DNA of 64,000 bases from Cyanophora paradoxa (Eukaryota; Glaucocystophyceae; Cyanophorales; Cyanophoraceae): NCBI GenBank assembly GCA_004431415.1, contig QPMI01000437.1, positions 186,001 through 250,000 on the forward strand. Reading direction: 5' to 3'. Below are positions 45,948 through 59,500 of this stretch, in pieces. The position numbers were made by a program, and so were the translations under genes. The stretch's first letter is position 1. Each line of letters starts with the position of its first letter. The notes under the pieces are model-generated. The model made no database searches. It was not told the origin of the DNA and saw only the letters and a list, made by a program, of their open reading frames with translations.

Positions 45948-46130
45948 CGACGATGAAGCAGCAGACTGCATTTACAGCGTGGATTCAAAATGCGAAACCT
46001 ATTGCTAGACTGAGCAGCGTGCCACGACCCTGCAGCTGGGTCCGAACTGTGCGCGATCTAGTCTGGATCTCGGCGGCGGGAAGCAGCGAGGGCGGCCTAG
46101 CTATATATAGCGCCCCATGATGTGATATGA

Positions 46131-47599
46131 TTAGGGGGACCCGGTCCCGGACCCTGACCCCGACTCGGGGGTGGAGGGGCCGGATCCGGAAGGGGCGGGG
46201 CCCGGGCCCGGGGCGGGGGCGGGGGCGGGGCGGGCGGGGCGGGCGAGGCGCTGGACGGCGTCGAGGAGGAGCTCCCGCCGGACGGGCTTCAGGATGTAGT
46301 CTGCTCGCGCCGCCGTCCGACGGTCAGCTCAAGGGGCGAGGGACGAGGGGCGAGGGGCGGGGCGGGGCGGGGGGCACCGTCGGCGCCGAGGCTGAAGCAC
46401 TGCTCGGCGGCCCCCGAGATGGCGTTCGCCGTCTGCGCGACCGGGCGGGCGGGGGTGAGCGGGCGAAAATATTAATGGCAGCGGGGTGGAGGCGTCGGCT
46501 CGATCGGGATTTATCTCGCAGGGCGGGGCGGGGCGGGATCGATCGATCTAGCACCGGCTATCTCGGCCTCGGCCTCTCAGCCGACTCGATCGGACCATTG
46601 TAAAATCATCTTGGGCGGGGCGGCTGCGGGGCGGGGCGGGGCGGGGCGGCTCGGACCATGAAGACGATGGGGATGCGGCGGCGGGGCCGCGCCCCCGCCC
46701 CCGCCCCCGCCTCCGCCCCCGCCCCCGCCTCGGCCTCCAGCTCCCGAATCTTCCGCGTCGCCTCCCGCCCGTCCATCTGACGGGCCGATTTCAGCTTCCA
46801 TTCACCGGGGACTTTATTAATCTTTAGCTTCGATTTAGATCCCTCAATCTTTAGATCCCCCAATCTTTAGATCCCCCAATCTTTAGATCCCTCTATCTTT
46901 AGATCCCTCAATCTTAGATTTAGATTCACCAGGGGCTTTAGAGCCCTCGGCTCCTTTTATCTTCGATGTACGGGCATCTCTTGCCCGTCCATCTGATACG
47001 CAAGGCCCCTTGGCACCCTCTATCTTAGATTTGCTAGGTCCCTTAGGTCCTCTTATCTTTGATTCTCGCGGGGCGCACGACGGGCATCTCAGAGTCTCCC
47101 GGTCCACGGGTCTCATCTTAGGTCCCTCTATCTTAGATTCGCTGGGTCCCTTAGCTCCTTTTATCTTTGATTCTCGCGGGGCGCACGAGGGGCATCTCTT
47201 GGTCCATAAGGACGAGGCCGAAGGCGGCGGGGTCGGCGGCGTAGGCGCGCACGCCCTCCAGCCCGTTGCCCGCCACTGTGACTTTGTGGCCCGCCGCCTC
47301 CAGCATCTTCCGCGCCACCAGCACGCTGCGGTCACGATCAGCGAGTTCATGATATGATCACTGAGTTCAGTGATCACGATCGTCGTGGGGCGCACTTGGT
47401 GGCGTTGTCCTCGACGAGGAGGATTGAGACCGGCTCCCGGGCGCGGGGCGGGGCGGCCGAGCGCCGGCCCCGCACCGCCTCCGCCGCCTCCGCCTCTGCC
47501 TCGGGCTCCGCCTTGGCCCCGGCCCTGGCCTCGCCGGGCGCTGGGGCGCCCCGCGCCAGGGACCGCTGGACGAGGGCCCGCAGCGCACGCTGCATCTCC
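46131..47599 (-). other. Receiver (REC) block A of the hybrid kinase
   Basis: Exons 47599-47396, 47325-47187, 46776-46657, 46432-46378 and 46300-46131 join in phase. Key residues: acidic pair in [12 protein letters not shown], phospho-acceptor Asp in [10 protein letters not shown], Thr in TANAIS and Lys in YILKPV. The C-terminal tail is Pro/Ala/Gly-rich and encoded by a (GGGGC)n-like tract. The intron between the second and third exons contains extra copies of exon edges (47060-47100, 46980-47000). Confidence 0.85.
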
Positions 47600-50500
47600 C
47601 TGCAAGCGAAGAAGAAGCTCAGAGGAGAGGGGCGGGGGCAAGCGGGGTTGGGGCGGGGCGGGGGGGGGTGAGGGGGGGGGCGGGGGGGGTTGGGGGGCGA
47701 GGGCGGGGGCGGGGGTGGGGGGGCGGGGGCGGGGCGGGCGGGGCGGGGGGCGGGGCGGGGGCGAGGGCGGGGCGGGGCGGGATGGGGGGGCAGGGCGGGG
47801 CGGGGCGGGGTGGGGTGGGGCGGGGGGCGGGGCGGGGCCGGGGGGGCGGGGCGGGGGGCGGGGGCGGGGGAGGGGCGGGGGCGGGGCGGGGGGGGGGGGG
47901 GCGGGGGCGGGGCGGGGCGGGGGCGGGGCGAGGGGGGGGGGGGGGGGCGGGGCGGGGGCGGGGGCGGGGCGGGGCGGGGGGGGGGGGTGGGGCGGGGCGG
48001 GGCGGGGGCGGGGCCGGGGCGGGGCGGGGCGGGGGCGGGGCGGGGCGGTGGCGGGGCGGGGGCGGGGGCGGGGCGGAGGGGGGGGAAGGCAGGGGGGGGG
48101 GCGGGGGGGGGCGGGGCAGGAATGGGGCGGGGCGGGCGGGGGGGGGGGGGGGGGGGCGGGGCGGTTCGCACGAGGGAGGATGGGCGCGTCGATCACCTCG
48201 ATCGCAGTGAAGACAGAGGCCGGGAGCTCCTCCCTGCGAACGAAGAAGCTGAGCGAGGGGAGGGGGTACAGGGCGAAGAAAGAGAGAGAGGGCGGACGGC
48301 TCGGATCCGGAGGAGGCGCCGGTCTCCTCGAGGACGCAGGAGACGAGGAGGAGGGCGACGTGGGGCGCCCCCGCCGGCCGCGGCGCCGCCGCCCCCGCCG
48401 GGCCCAGCGCCGCCCTGATCGCCGCGGCGGCGCGCACCGCGTCGCGGCGCCCGAGGGCGAGCACGACGAGGGGCCCGGGCCCGGGCGCGGGCGGCGCGGG
48501 GCGGCCCGCGGCCCCCTCCACGAGGCGGGCGAGGAGCGAGGGGAGCTCCGAGGCGGGGGAGGGGGCGGCGCCGAGCCAGGCCGAGAGGTAGAACGAGGCG
48601 GCGGCGGCCGAGCAGGCCGCCTCGGGGCAGACGACGGGGAAGACCTGGCGGGAAGTTTGTAAGCAAGTTCAGGCCCGGAAACGCTTATTGGATTCTTATT
48701 GGACAGACCTCGCGGCCCTCGGTAGCCGAGGCGGAGAGGCGGCGCGAGGCCGGTGGGCGCGGCGCCGACTCGCCCTCCTGCCGAGGCGTAAGAAATCAAG
48801 GCCTAGGCCTAGGGCTAGGCCTAGGGCTCTCAGCTTCTTCCGGCAGGCGCTGGCTGGCACTCTTGGGAGGCTCTCAGAGGGCTCGGGAGCAGGGCTCCTG
48901 GAGCGATCCGGCCCGGCAGCGCCTCGCAAGCTTTCAAGCTCGAGCCGATTCTCTTGTTTTAAACGCTCGCCGGGGGTCCCAGAGCAACCGCATTATCGAC
49001 CAGCCGGCCGGCTGGCCGATGGCGCGGCTAGGCTAGCCAGCAAGCAGTGCTCGAGCCCGTTCTCTCGCTCTAGAACCTCGCTCGAAAAGCTTGTGCTCAG
49101 GTGAGCCCGGGGGCACCTGGAGGCCCAGGGCGACCACGGCGTGGAAGGTCGATCCGACGCCCTCCACGCTCTCCACCCCCACGCTCCCCTCTGCAGAAGG
49201 GAAGAGAGGGGGTTGGACGGGAGGGAGGGAGGCAGGGGGCGCAGAGCTCGGGCGAGGGAGAGAAGGATTCGCTGACCCATGAGCTCGGCGAGCTTCGTCG
49301 TGATGGCTGCCCGAGCGAGCGACGAGGCGAGGTCAGTCGGACGGAACGGGAAGGGAAGGTAAGGGAGGCGAGGGGGTCCGTCAGAGTCGATCTCACGGGG
49401 GCGAGCCGATACCGGCCCTTTCAGATCTATTTATCTATCCATCTTAACAGATCTTTAAGATCTATCTGTCAATCTATCTATCTTAGATTTATGTATGTAC
49501 TGGGGCACGCGCACCGAGGCCGAGGCCGGTGCCGCCGTAGCGCCGGGCCGTGGATGCCTCCGCCTGGCTGTACAGCGAGAAGAGGTGTGGCAGACGCGCC
49601 GCCGGGATCCCCACCCCCGTGTCCTGCGGGGGTAGTTAGTTAGTTAGTTGGGGGGGTGGGAGGGGGAGGGGGGAGACGCGCCTGGACGGAGAGGCGGAAG
49701 AGGGGCCGGCCGGAGGGCGAGAGGCCGGGCTCGGGCCGCACGTGAACGGTCACGCGACCGTTCGCCCTCACGAACTTGAGCGCGTTCGATCTGCGCGGAG
49801 GACCGTTCGTTCGCCGCGCGAACGGAGCGGGAGGGAAGGGGGAGGGGGCGGGGGTACATGTAGTTCAGGAGGATCTGGCGAACTCGCACTGCGAACGAGG
49901 GAAGGCATGATCAGATCAGTGGGCCGCTCAGATCAGATCAGATCAAATCAGATGTGAGGGCACCTGGGTCGCCGACGACGCGGGCGGGGGTAGAGAGGTC
50001 GAGCAGGAGGCTGACGTGGACGCCTGCGGCCAGACCGCGCGGGAGGCGTCAGGCCAGGACGGAGCGTAGCTTTATAAAGAAAGCTTAGCTTTAGTTTAAA
50101 AGATTAGAGAAGCTTAGCTTAAGCTTAGAGAAACTTAAGAAAGGAAGAAAGCCCGGGGAAGCTTGAAGCGTCGGGCCAGGGCGGAGAGGAGCGGGGGCGG
50201 GCGCAGGAATCTGACCGCAGCTAGAATCCAATCGAAAGTCCAACGAGAAGCTAGTCTCATACGAGCGAATTGAACGGACGTCGGTGTCGACGTACCCTTC
50301 TTCTTGGCGGTGACGGTGACGAGGGTGATCACCTCCTCGGCGACCGCGTGCAGGTCGAACGGGATGCTCTCCTGGTGCGGTGTGGGGCGGGGACGTTGGG
50401 GCCGGGAGGAGAGAGAGAGGAAGCCTCGGGTGAGCGGGGCGGGGCGGGTTCGGGTCGGACCAGGTCCATCTTGCCGGCCTCCAGCTTGCTCTGGTCCAGG

Positions 50501-53500
50501 ATGTCGTTGATGAGCCTGCCGCGGCGCGCGGGAGGGGCGGGCGGGCCGGCCCGTCAGCACCGGGTCGGATAGTAGAAACGGCGGGCGGGGGGGCGCACGA
50601 GAGGAGGAGCTCGGAGGCGGATCCGATGACGTCGACGCAGCCGCGCTGGTCCTCCGTCAGCACCTGCAAGACCCGCTCCCGTCAGCACGAGCGCCAAGGC
50701 GGGGCAAGGAGGGGCTGCTAGGGCGAGGCTTTTTGGGGGCGGGGTGGGGCGGGGACGTTGGAATCGATTAGCAGGCCGGTGCGTGGAAGCCTTAGAAAGA
50801 AAAGCCTTCTGGGGCGGGGCGGGGCGGGGCGGGCCGTGTCGGTGAGGAGCTCCTGCATGCCGACGATCCCGTTCAGCGGAGTCCGCAGGTCGTGCTGCCC
50901 GGGCAGGCGTCAGCGCGTGGGGCGCGGGAGGGCGCGTGGGGCGCGGGAAGGCGGGGCCGGGGCCGGGGCGGGGCGGGGCAGGGGCCGCGAGGCACCGTCA
51001 ACATCGCTGCGGCGCGAAGCGTGAGCGGAGCGGAGCTAGGGCGGGACGGGACGGGGGCGGGCGGGAGGGGGGTACCGAAGCAGGCCGACTTGGCCTCAGA
51101 GGCGGCCCGGGCGCACTGGAGGGGGGGGGAAGGGGCGCGAGGGGGCCGGATTAGATCGCAAGGGGCGGGGGCGAACAGCAGAGAGCGCGTAGTGCTAGGA
51201 GCGCTAGGAGCGAGCTAACGGCGTCCCCTTCAGAGAGCCTCTTCAGGCGGAAGGAGGAACGGTTCTAAGGGCGGAGGAACGGTCACCTGGAGGTCCCGGA
51301 TGGCGCGCTCCTCGCGTACCCGGGCCGAGACGTCGCGCACGAAGAGCGTGTACGGGCCCGCGGGGGCCGCGGGGGTCGCGGGGGTCACGGGAGACGCGGC
51401 CGCCGCCGCCGCCGCCGGGGCCGGCGTGACGACGTTGAGCGCGAGCGGGTACGGGCCCGCCGCCGCCGGGGCCGCGGGGTTGGCGGGGGCGGCGCCGTCC
51501 CGGCCGAAGCTGCCCGCGCCCAGGCTCACGCTCAGGCTTCCTAGGCCTCCTCCCTCCGACGGGGCGGGCGAGGCGCTGCGTCCATCCGCCGCCTCGTCGC
51601 GATCCGATTGCTCCTCGAAGCGGAGGGACTGGAGGAGGGGGTACAGCTCGTGCATGCCGACCCCGGCGAGGCCGACGGGGCCTCCCAGGAGGTTCAGCGG
51701 GACCGGGGGGGTACCGGGGGGCGCCCCCGGCCCCGGGAGCCCCGGACCGCGCTTGGGCGAGGAGGGGGCGGAGGGGGCGGCCGAGGCGGAGGCGGAGGCG
51801 GGGCGGTCGAGGGGGCCCGAGGCGATTCGGCGGGGGCGCTCCTGCGGCGATCGCGCCAGCGAGCTGAGCGAGCGGTTGGAGAGGACCCTGCAGAGCGCGA
51901 GGCGAGGCGGAGCCGGTGAGCGGGGCGGGGCGGGTCGGGGCGGGGCGGGGCGTGAGGGGGGGGGGGTACCGGGTCATGCCGCGGGGCGAGCTGTCTGGGG
52001 GCAGGAGCGCGCGGCGGGGGGGTAGGCCGGTCGTGGCGCGGCGGGCGCCGGCGCTGCTCGGCGGGTTGACGCCCGGCGAGACGCTCATCTCCGCCTGCGC
52101 GCTCAGATCAGATCAGATCAGATATGATCATCAGATATGATCTGAGGCGCCGCTCGCCTCGACGAGGTGCCCGCTCGCGTGACGCGCGGTCACGGGGAAC
52201 GTCGAGATCTGCGCGCCGGGGGGGGGGGAAGTAGGCTCAGATCAAATCAGACCAGATCGGATCAGATCTGATCTGATGCAAGGCGCGCTCGCCTCGTCGG
52301 TGTGGGAGAGGAGCTTAAGCTAATGCGAGCTAAGCCGCGGCGGCGGCGGCGGCGGCGCCCAGGAGGTCTTGAAATGGAAGGCGAGCTTTATAGAAGAATC
52401 TCGTGGGATTCTAACGGAGTCTTATTATTAGATCTAGGCAATCTGGCTCCGGATCCGCTCGCCTCGTCAGTGTGGGAGAGCAACTCGGCCCAGCGCCACG
52501 GGGCGGCGTCCCCTGGCCCGCTGGCGGCGGCCGGGGCCAGGGCGTCCAGCGGGGGCGAGGAGGAGGAGGAGGGCTCCTCGGAGGCGGAGCCGCGGGACCA
52601 GAGGAGGGTCTGGGCGCGGAGGCCGACGGGCGCGAGGCCGAAGAGGCGGTGGGCGGCGGGGTTCGCGGAGAGGACGGTGCCGTCGGCCGCGACCGTCATG
52701 ATCGCGTCGTGCGCCGACGCCCTGCCGGCGAGAGTGAGAGAGTGAGGGAAGAAGGTGGCTGAACAAGGAACTCAAGGGATAGCTTAGGCTTAAGCCTATC
52801 CTAAGAGAGAAAGCGAACAGGAAATATAAAAGCTTGGGAAAGCTTGGGAAACTCAAGGGCGAACAGGAAACTTGAGGGAGAGCGTAGGCTCAAGGCTATT
52901 TATCCTAAGAGAGAAAGCGAGGGCGGAGCTCACAGGACGGCGGCGTTGGCGCGGGACTGCTCCTGGAGCGCGGCGAAGCTCTTCTGCAGAGACCTGGGGG
53001 GGGCCGGGGGAGGGGTGGGGAATGGGACCCGGATCAAATCCCGCGGGGCCCGGATCGAATCCGTTGATTGCCACGCACTCGTACAGCCGCGCGTTCAGAA
53101 TCGAGATGGCCAGCTGCGTCGACAGGATCTGGGAGGGAGGAATTAATCCGACGGGATCGAATTCGAGCCGGATCAAATTTTATTTCCGAAAAGAAGGGGA
53201 CCTGGAGGGACTCGATGCGGGCCGGGGTGAAGGCGGCGCGGAGGGAGCGGTTCTCGAGGTAGAGGGCGCCCACGACGCGGCCTGCATGCGGCGGGCGAGG
53301 CTCAATATGGGCGGATCAAGGGCCAAGCTGAGCTCAACGCTTAAGTGAACTTCGAGCTTTTGTCAAGGTTTCATGCTTATTAATGTTTGCGGATCCCGGC
53401 TGAAGGTTTTCAAGGTCCAGCAGAGCGCACCGGCGTTGAGGATCGGGAGCGCCAGAAGCGACCGCACGCCCGAGGCCCGCACGTACGCCTCCGACCGAAA

Positions 53501-56500
53501 GGCGCTGCTCAGATCGGATCGGATCGGATCGGATCTGATCTGAGCGCGGACTCAGGTGAGCGGGCGGGCGGACCTGTCGGGGGCCCCCGCGTCGTGCACG
53601 AGAACGGGCGCCGCCGTCGCGAGCGCCATCCGAACCTGCGAATTCAAATTCAAATTCAAATTCAAACCTTCGAATTCAGATTCAAATTCGAATTCAAAGT
53701 TTTGAATTTGAATTCGAATGCGGCCGCACGGCGTTGACGCAGAGGAGGGCCCCGCAGGATGCGTCCTCCAGCCGCTGGTCGATCAGCGCCCGCACGTTCA
53801 CGCCGCTGCGCCCGCCCGACCGCCCGCTCCTTCTCGTGAGCAACTTCTCGTATAGACTCTTTAGCACGTGGGACTCTTAGACTCTATAGGCAACTTATTT
53901 ATGGACTGTTGGATTCGTACTAGATTAGATGCGGTGCGGGGCGGGGCGGGCGGGGGGAGCGGGCGGGCGGGCGCGGAGGGGGGGGGGGGGGGGGGAGGGG
54001 GGGGGGCGGACAGGGTGGCGCGGGCGCGGCGGGCCCCGGGGGAGGAAGCCCTCCTCCCCCCCCGCCCCGCCCTCCGAGGCCTCCGCTTCCTCGTCATCGT
54101 CCAGATTCCCTGCGCCCCACATTCAGATTCAGATCCCGCCGCCTCGATAGATAGATAGATAGATACATAGATATCCAACAGGTTCGATCTAGCAAGTCTC
54201 TTTAATATATACAATATACGATTAAGCACCCTCCCTTCAATGATTTGATAGACCCCCCGCTAGATCTCTGACACAAAGCAAACAAACAAACAAACAAGCA
54301 AACAAATATGCGTACCCTCCGCCTCGACGAAGAACTCGGGGTCGGGCCCCGCCTCGGCCTCGCCGCCCCCGCCCCCGGCCTCCAGGATCACCAGCCCCCG
54401 CTGCGAACGAAGAAGGCGAGGTCGGGGCAGGGCGGGCGCGGCGGCGGAGGGGTACAGGCGGAGAGGGATGGGCACTAGATGGAAGGTGGGAACGTAGGAA
54501 GCTATTGCAGGCCCGGGCTCTAGTTCGAGCCCCGCGCCAGCTCTAGTCCAGGGGGGGGGGAAGGGGGGGGGTAGTCGGACCTGGGCGCCGGCGAGCTCGA
54601 CGACGACGGCGATGAGGTGGCGGATCAAATCCTCGAAGACGATGCGCGTCGAGATCTCCTGCGAGACGCGCAGCACGCTCTTCCAGTCTGAGAGATGAGG
54701 TGAGACGAGGCGAGACGAGGCGAGACGAGGCGAGACGGCAGGCAGACGAGACGATAATAGGATGGGAAGGTCTAAGCTGGGATCGAGAAGCTTCAAGGCC
54801 ATGGACCGAGAAGCAGAAGCTTCAGAAACTTTGAGGAAACACTAAGAGAGCGCCGTCGCGTTATCCTTATGAGATATCTCGGAGGCAGGAAGAGGCTTCT
54901 AGGACAGTGGATTCGAAGGTAGCGGTGGCAGAGAAGCTCTAAGGAAACGCTGCGGGCGCACCGAAGTCCATGGCGGAGACGGTGCTCTCGGGGACTCCCC
55001 CCCCCTGATGCTGCGCCGCGCCCTGCGGCGCCCCTCGTTGCTCGATCGATCGATTCCGGATCGGATCGGATCGGACGGAGGCGGACCTGCAGGTGCTGCT
55101 GCGCCGCGCCCTGCGGCGCCTCTCCGTCAGATCGGATCGATTCCGGATCGGATCGGACGGAGGAAGGCAGGCAGGAAGGCAGGCAAAGCGCCCGGCGCCT
55201 CTCCGTCAGATCACGGTCGCTCGATCGGATCGGATCGGATCGCACGGACCTGCAGGCCTCCTCCTCCCAGCGTCTCGTCCGAGGAGGGGTGGAGGGGGCC
55301 CGGGGGGCACCCCGAGGCCGTCGTGCTCCCCTTGCGCGATGACGTCACGGTGGATCCCTGGGGGGGGGGGGGGGGGGGGGGGGTGGGGGGGCGAGGGAGG
55401 GATGCTTAGATTCTCATTGCGGGAGAGTCTCTTTGAACGATTGCGGGAGAGTCTTGTTCTTGAATCTAAGATTATTATAACCCTAAGCTTAAGATTCTTC
55501 TTTGAATCTGAGGCGGGTCCGATCCCGACCTTGCGGGATCCGTGCCCGCGGCGCTCCCCGCCCGGCCCCAGACGGTCGCCCCCGCCCCCGCCCGGCCCGA
55601 ACGTTGAGGCCAGGCCGGCCTGGTGGGGCGCCGCGAGCGCCGCCGCAGCCGCCGCCGGCGCCCCCGTGACGAGCAGCGGCAGCGGCGTGCCCTGGGGGCT
55701 GCCCCCGTCGGGCCCTCCCCCGAGGGCGCCGGCGCTGGCGGGGCGCCCGAAAGCGGCGTCGAAGGCGGCCGCAGCCGACTCGCGCCTCTGCTCCTCTTCC
55801 AGGGCCGCCACCTGCGCGCACGCAAGCGTTCGTTGTTAGAGACCCTCGTTGTCTTCTGAGAGATCTATCTATCTATCTATCTATGTCTTTAGCGACCAAG
55901 GTATTTATCTATCTTAGCAGCCTTGTCGCGGCTCTTCCCATATTACTAACTCTAGGCCCGTATGCATCTTCTGGAGGCTCTCTCACCTTGGCGGCGGCGC
56001 CCCAGGCGCGGTACCAGGCGAGGGCGTGGGCGAGGTGCGCGGCGGCCTCCGTCGGGAGCTCCTCCGCAGCGTAGACCCGCCACGCCCGCTCGTGGGCCAG
56101 AGCCTGCGCACGAGGCTCGAAGTCCAAACCGGGGTGGGGTGGGGGGGGTGGGGTGGGGCGGGTGGGGGGGTGGGGGTGGGGGGGGGTAGGAGGAAGGCGG
56201 GGGCCATATATCTTTAAAGACAGCCGAGAGCTAACATATCAAAAAATAAAAGAGCTAGGATGTCCAGTGGTAAAACGGGCTTGAAAGTAAAAAACGGCCA
56301 AGTAACCGCAGCTTTTAGAGGGGCGGACCTGGAGGCGAGGGGGGTGGGGGGGTGGGGGGGCGGACCTGGAGGTAAGGGAAGTCGTTGCGGGCGGCGAGGG
56401 CGGCGGCGCGGGCGTAGCCGCGGGCCGCCGCGAGGGGCTCCCCCCCGATTCGCGCGGCCTCCGCCTCCAGTAGCAGGTGCTTGATCGCCAGGTGCCGCGG

Positions 56501-59500
56501 CGAGACCTAAAAATAGAACCAGAGAGGGGTACCGGTTAGAGCTCTCTAAGGGCAGAGATCGAGGGGTACGGGTTTGCGGGCCTTGGCCAGCCCGACGAAG
56601 GCGGCGCGGTACCCCTCGAAGCGGCGGCGGGCCTCGGCGGGGTCCATGAGGGGCTCAGACGAGCTCAGGCTCAGGTGAGAAACAGAAGTGGGCCGGGCGA
56701 GCTCGGCGCAGAGGAGGCCGGCGCCGAAGCAGAACTCCTCGTGCGTGAGGCAGACGCCGGCGCTCGCCTCCTCGAAGGGCCCGAGCCGCCTCATCGACGC
56801 CACCGCCTGTCAGATTTTGATCCGCGGACGAGCGTCAGATTTGATCCGGATCGAATTCGATCCGAGGATCGGGGGTACGACCTCGTCGAGGCGCCCGAGG
56901 ACGAAGCGCATGAGGAGCGCCGGCCCGTAGAACATCGCCTGGAACCTGAAAAAAGGTTAAAAAAGGAACGAAAAGGAAGGGAAAGGAAAGGGAGACCAGG
57001 GCGGGGCGTGCTGGAGCCCGGCCTCGTGCGCCTCGACGTCGAAGCCCGCCTGAGGCCTCGCGCCCTGCGAAGGACGGAAAAGAGATGATGAGAGAGAAAG
57101 GGGGAGAGAAGAAGAAGAAGAAGTGGGACCGCCCGGACTCGAACCTGGAGCTCGAGGGTCGTGTAGAGGAGGCCGCGGACCATCCCCTCCATGATCCGGT
57201 TCTTCGTCTTCAGCTGCCGGGGCGCTTTCGTTAGATAAAAAAGGACCGGCAGGGATTCGATCAGATAAGAGGTCAGGATCCTAGCCTAGTAGCGGCCATG
57301 TTCGTCTAAACACTTGGGCTTACGCTCTCCATGAGCTGATTAGAATTCAACCTCGTCAGGGTAAGAGGTCAGGATTAGATTTGGACCTCGTGAAATTGCC
57401 AGGCGAGGGATTGCTCCTAGCCACTAGCGACTACTCCCCCAAAGCGCTTGAGCCTTCACTATCCAAGACGGACCTGCCAGGCGAGGGAGCGGTGGGCGCG
57501 CTGGGCGACGGCGGGGAGCGGCTCGCCCCGCACGAGGGCGGCGAGGACGGAGAGGGAGGAGACGGCCCCCGCCGCCCCGTGCAGGCCCAGCCCCGAGAGC
57601 AGCTCGAAGTCCTAACGAGAACGTTCGCTCAGGGAGAACGTTCGTTCCGGGAGAGGGGAGGGTTCGCACCTCGACGAACATGGCGACGACGTCGGACCTG
57701 CGAACGAAGCTCAGCTGAGCGGGGGGGAGAGGGGGGGGGGTAAAGCGGACATGGTCGTCGCGAAGTTCGCCGTGATGGCCCCGTAGAACTGCGAACGGAG
57801 CTCAGGTGAGGAAGGGGAGGGGCGAGGGAGCGAGCCGGGCTGGGCCAAGCCGCCAGGGGGGCTAGCTAGGGCCGGGGCGCACCATGGAGATGCCGATGAT
57901 GGGGGGTATGCCAAAGGAGCGCGCCATGCGCACCGCCACCTGCCCGAGCTCGCCGGCGATCCGGAGGAACGGCGCATTCGCCACCTCCTCCTCGTAACTG
58001 CCGTGCCGTCAGGAAAGAGAGACAAGGAAAGAAAAAGAAAGAGAAAGAGAAAGAACGAAAGAAAGGAAAGCACTTGGGGCGGGAGCGGTCGTAGCGGAGG
58101 CCGGAGACGGGCAGCGCCAGGGCCGTCCCCAGGATCGAGAGCGCCATGGGTATGGGCGGCGTCAGGCCGTGCGCCAACGCCAGGTTCACCTGAGTTAGCT
58201 CAGATCAGATCAGATAGGTAAGGTTGGATTGGATAAGAGTCCGGAACACACCGTCCGCGCGGTTACGAAGGCGTAGAAGCGCAGGTTGCCCCTGTGCGCG
58301 CGGAGGTTAGGGGCGAAAGCTTAGGAAGGCCGCCGAAAAGAGGAGGGGGAGCGAGGGGGGTTGGGGGGGGGGGGGGGATGGGTTGGGGTGGAGGGGGTGG
58401 AAGCCAGGACGGCTGGGGGCGGCTAATAGGTCCGCATCGCGGGCGACGGGAGGGGAAGGGGGGGGGAAGGGGGGGGAGGGGGGGAGGGGTAGGATGGGTG
58501 GGTGGGAGTGGGGTGGAAGGGCGAGGGGGGGGGGAAGGGGGCGTTCGCGTACCCGTAGAAGGCGGGGAGTACGATGTCCATCATCACCTCGATCTGCCCC
58601 GAGAGCTCTGCGCGCGGCCGGTCAAGCCAAGCCAGGCCCTACGGCAGGTCCTCCGGGTACGCGGGGCGGGCGGACCGGGGTCCTGGCACATGGGGAGGGC
58701 GGCGATTGCCTCCACCGAGTTCGCCTGGATCCACTCCAGCGCCCGCTGCACCTGCGCGACCGGGGGCGCTCAGGGGGGGGGTAGGGGGGGGGTAGGGGGT
58801 CGGTCCCCAGGCTAGCTCAGGACACGCCCCGGACTAGCCCTGGACTTGAAGAGAAGGGAGGGGAGGGTGGGGGGGGGGGGGGGGGTCCTTGGGTCCTAGA
58901 CTAGCTCTAGCCTCCGCTAGCTCTAGTTCAGGCTTAAGAAGGCTTAGTTCAGGCTTGACAAGCCAGCCAGCTCTGGATCTAGCGCTCGAGCGAGCTCAAG
59001 ATTTGATCTGGATCGGATCTGGACTCGCCTCGGCGCGGACGTCCGGGTCCGGGACCTCGGGGTCGAAGCGGGCCCCGAAGAGGCCCGCCAGGCACTCGCA
59101 CCCGACCCGCACCGCCTCCCCAAACTCCTGCGAAGAAGAAGGAGGAGGGCTGTTAGCGGGATCCAATCGCAACGAGGGATGATCTAGTAGAGTATAATAA
59201 GAATCTAACAGAGCCTAATGAGAATCTAGCGGGAGGCGCGGCGAAGGGCGCGGGGGCGAAGGAGGACCGTTAGTGGGATCCAAGCATCTGATTTAGAAAC
59301 CGACGGCATCTGATAGAATCTAACCGGGAATATGACAAGGCCCTATAAGAATCTGATTTAGATTCCAGTAAGAGTGCAATGCACCTGCATGGCCTCCAGG
59401 AGGCCGACGCGGAGGCGCTAGGAATCTAATAGAATCTAATCGAAAACATGGAATCTAATAGAATCTAAGCGGGAATGAAACGGGAATCTAATAGAATCTA

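Larger units (their letters stand above)
52925..54700 (-). other. GAF block of the hybrid kinase
   Basis: Exons read [20 protein letters not shown] (about 54690), [41 protein letters not shown] (about 53630), [19 protein letters not shown] (about 53490), [20 protein letters not shown] (about 53275), [17 protein letters not shown] (about 53130) and [20 protein letters not shown]. This is the canonical GAF pattern (SxxCLPLLNQG...GVLYLEN...FTPxRxxxLxxLaxQaAISLxNARLY). Confidence 0.85.

Noticed and set aside
47370-48662. Long plus-strand open frame (about 430 codons, Gly/Arg-rich)
   Set aside because: It is a by-product of the GGGGC tract; exons of the minus-strand kinase cover both sides and the tract itself is intronic.
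57120-57180. T-loop-like GGTTCGAGTCC on the minus strand
   Set aside because: It sits at an exon end (LLYTTLELQ) and intron start of the kinase gene and no cloverleaf can be drawn.
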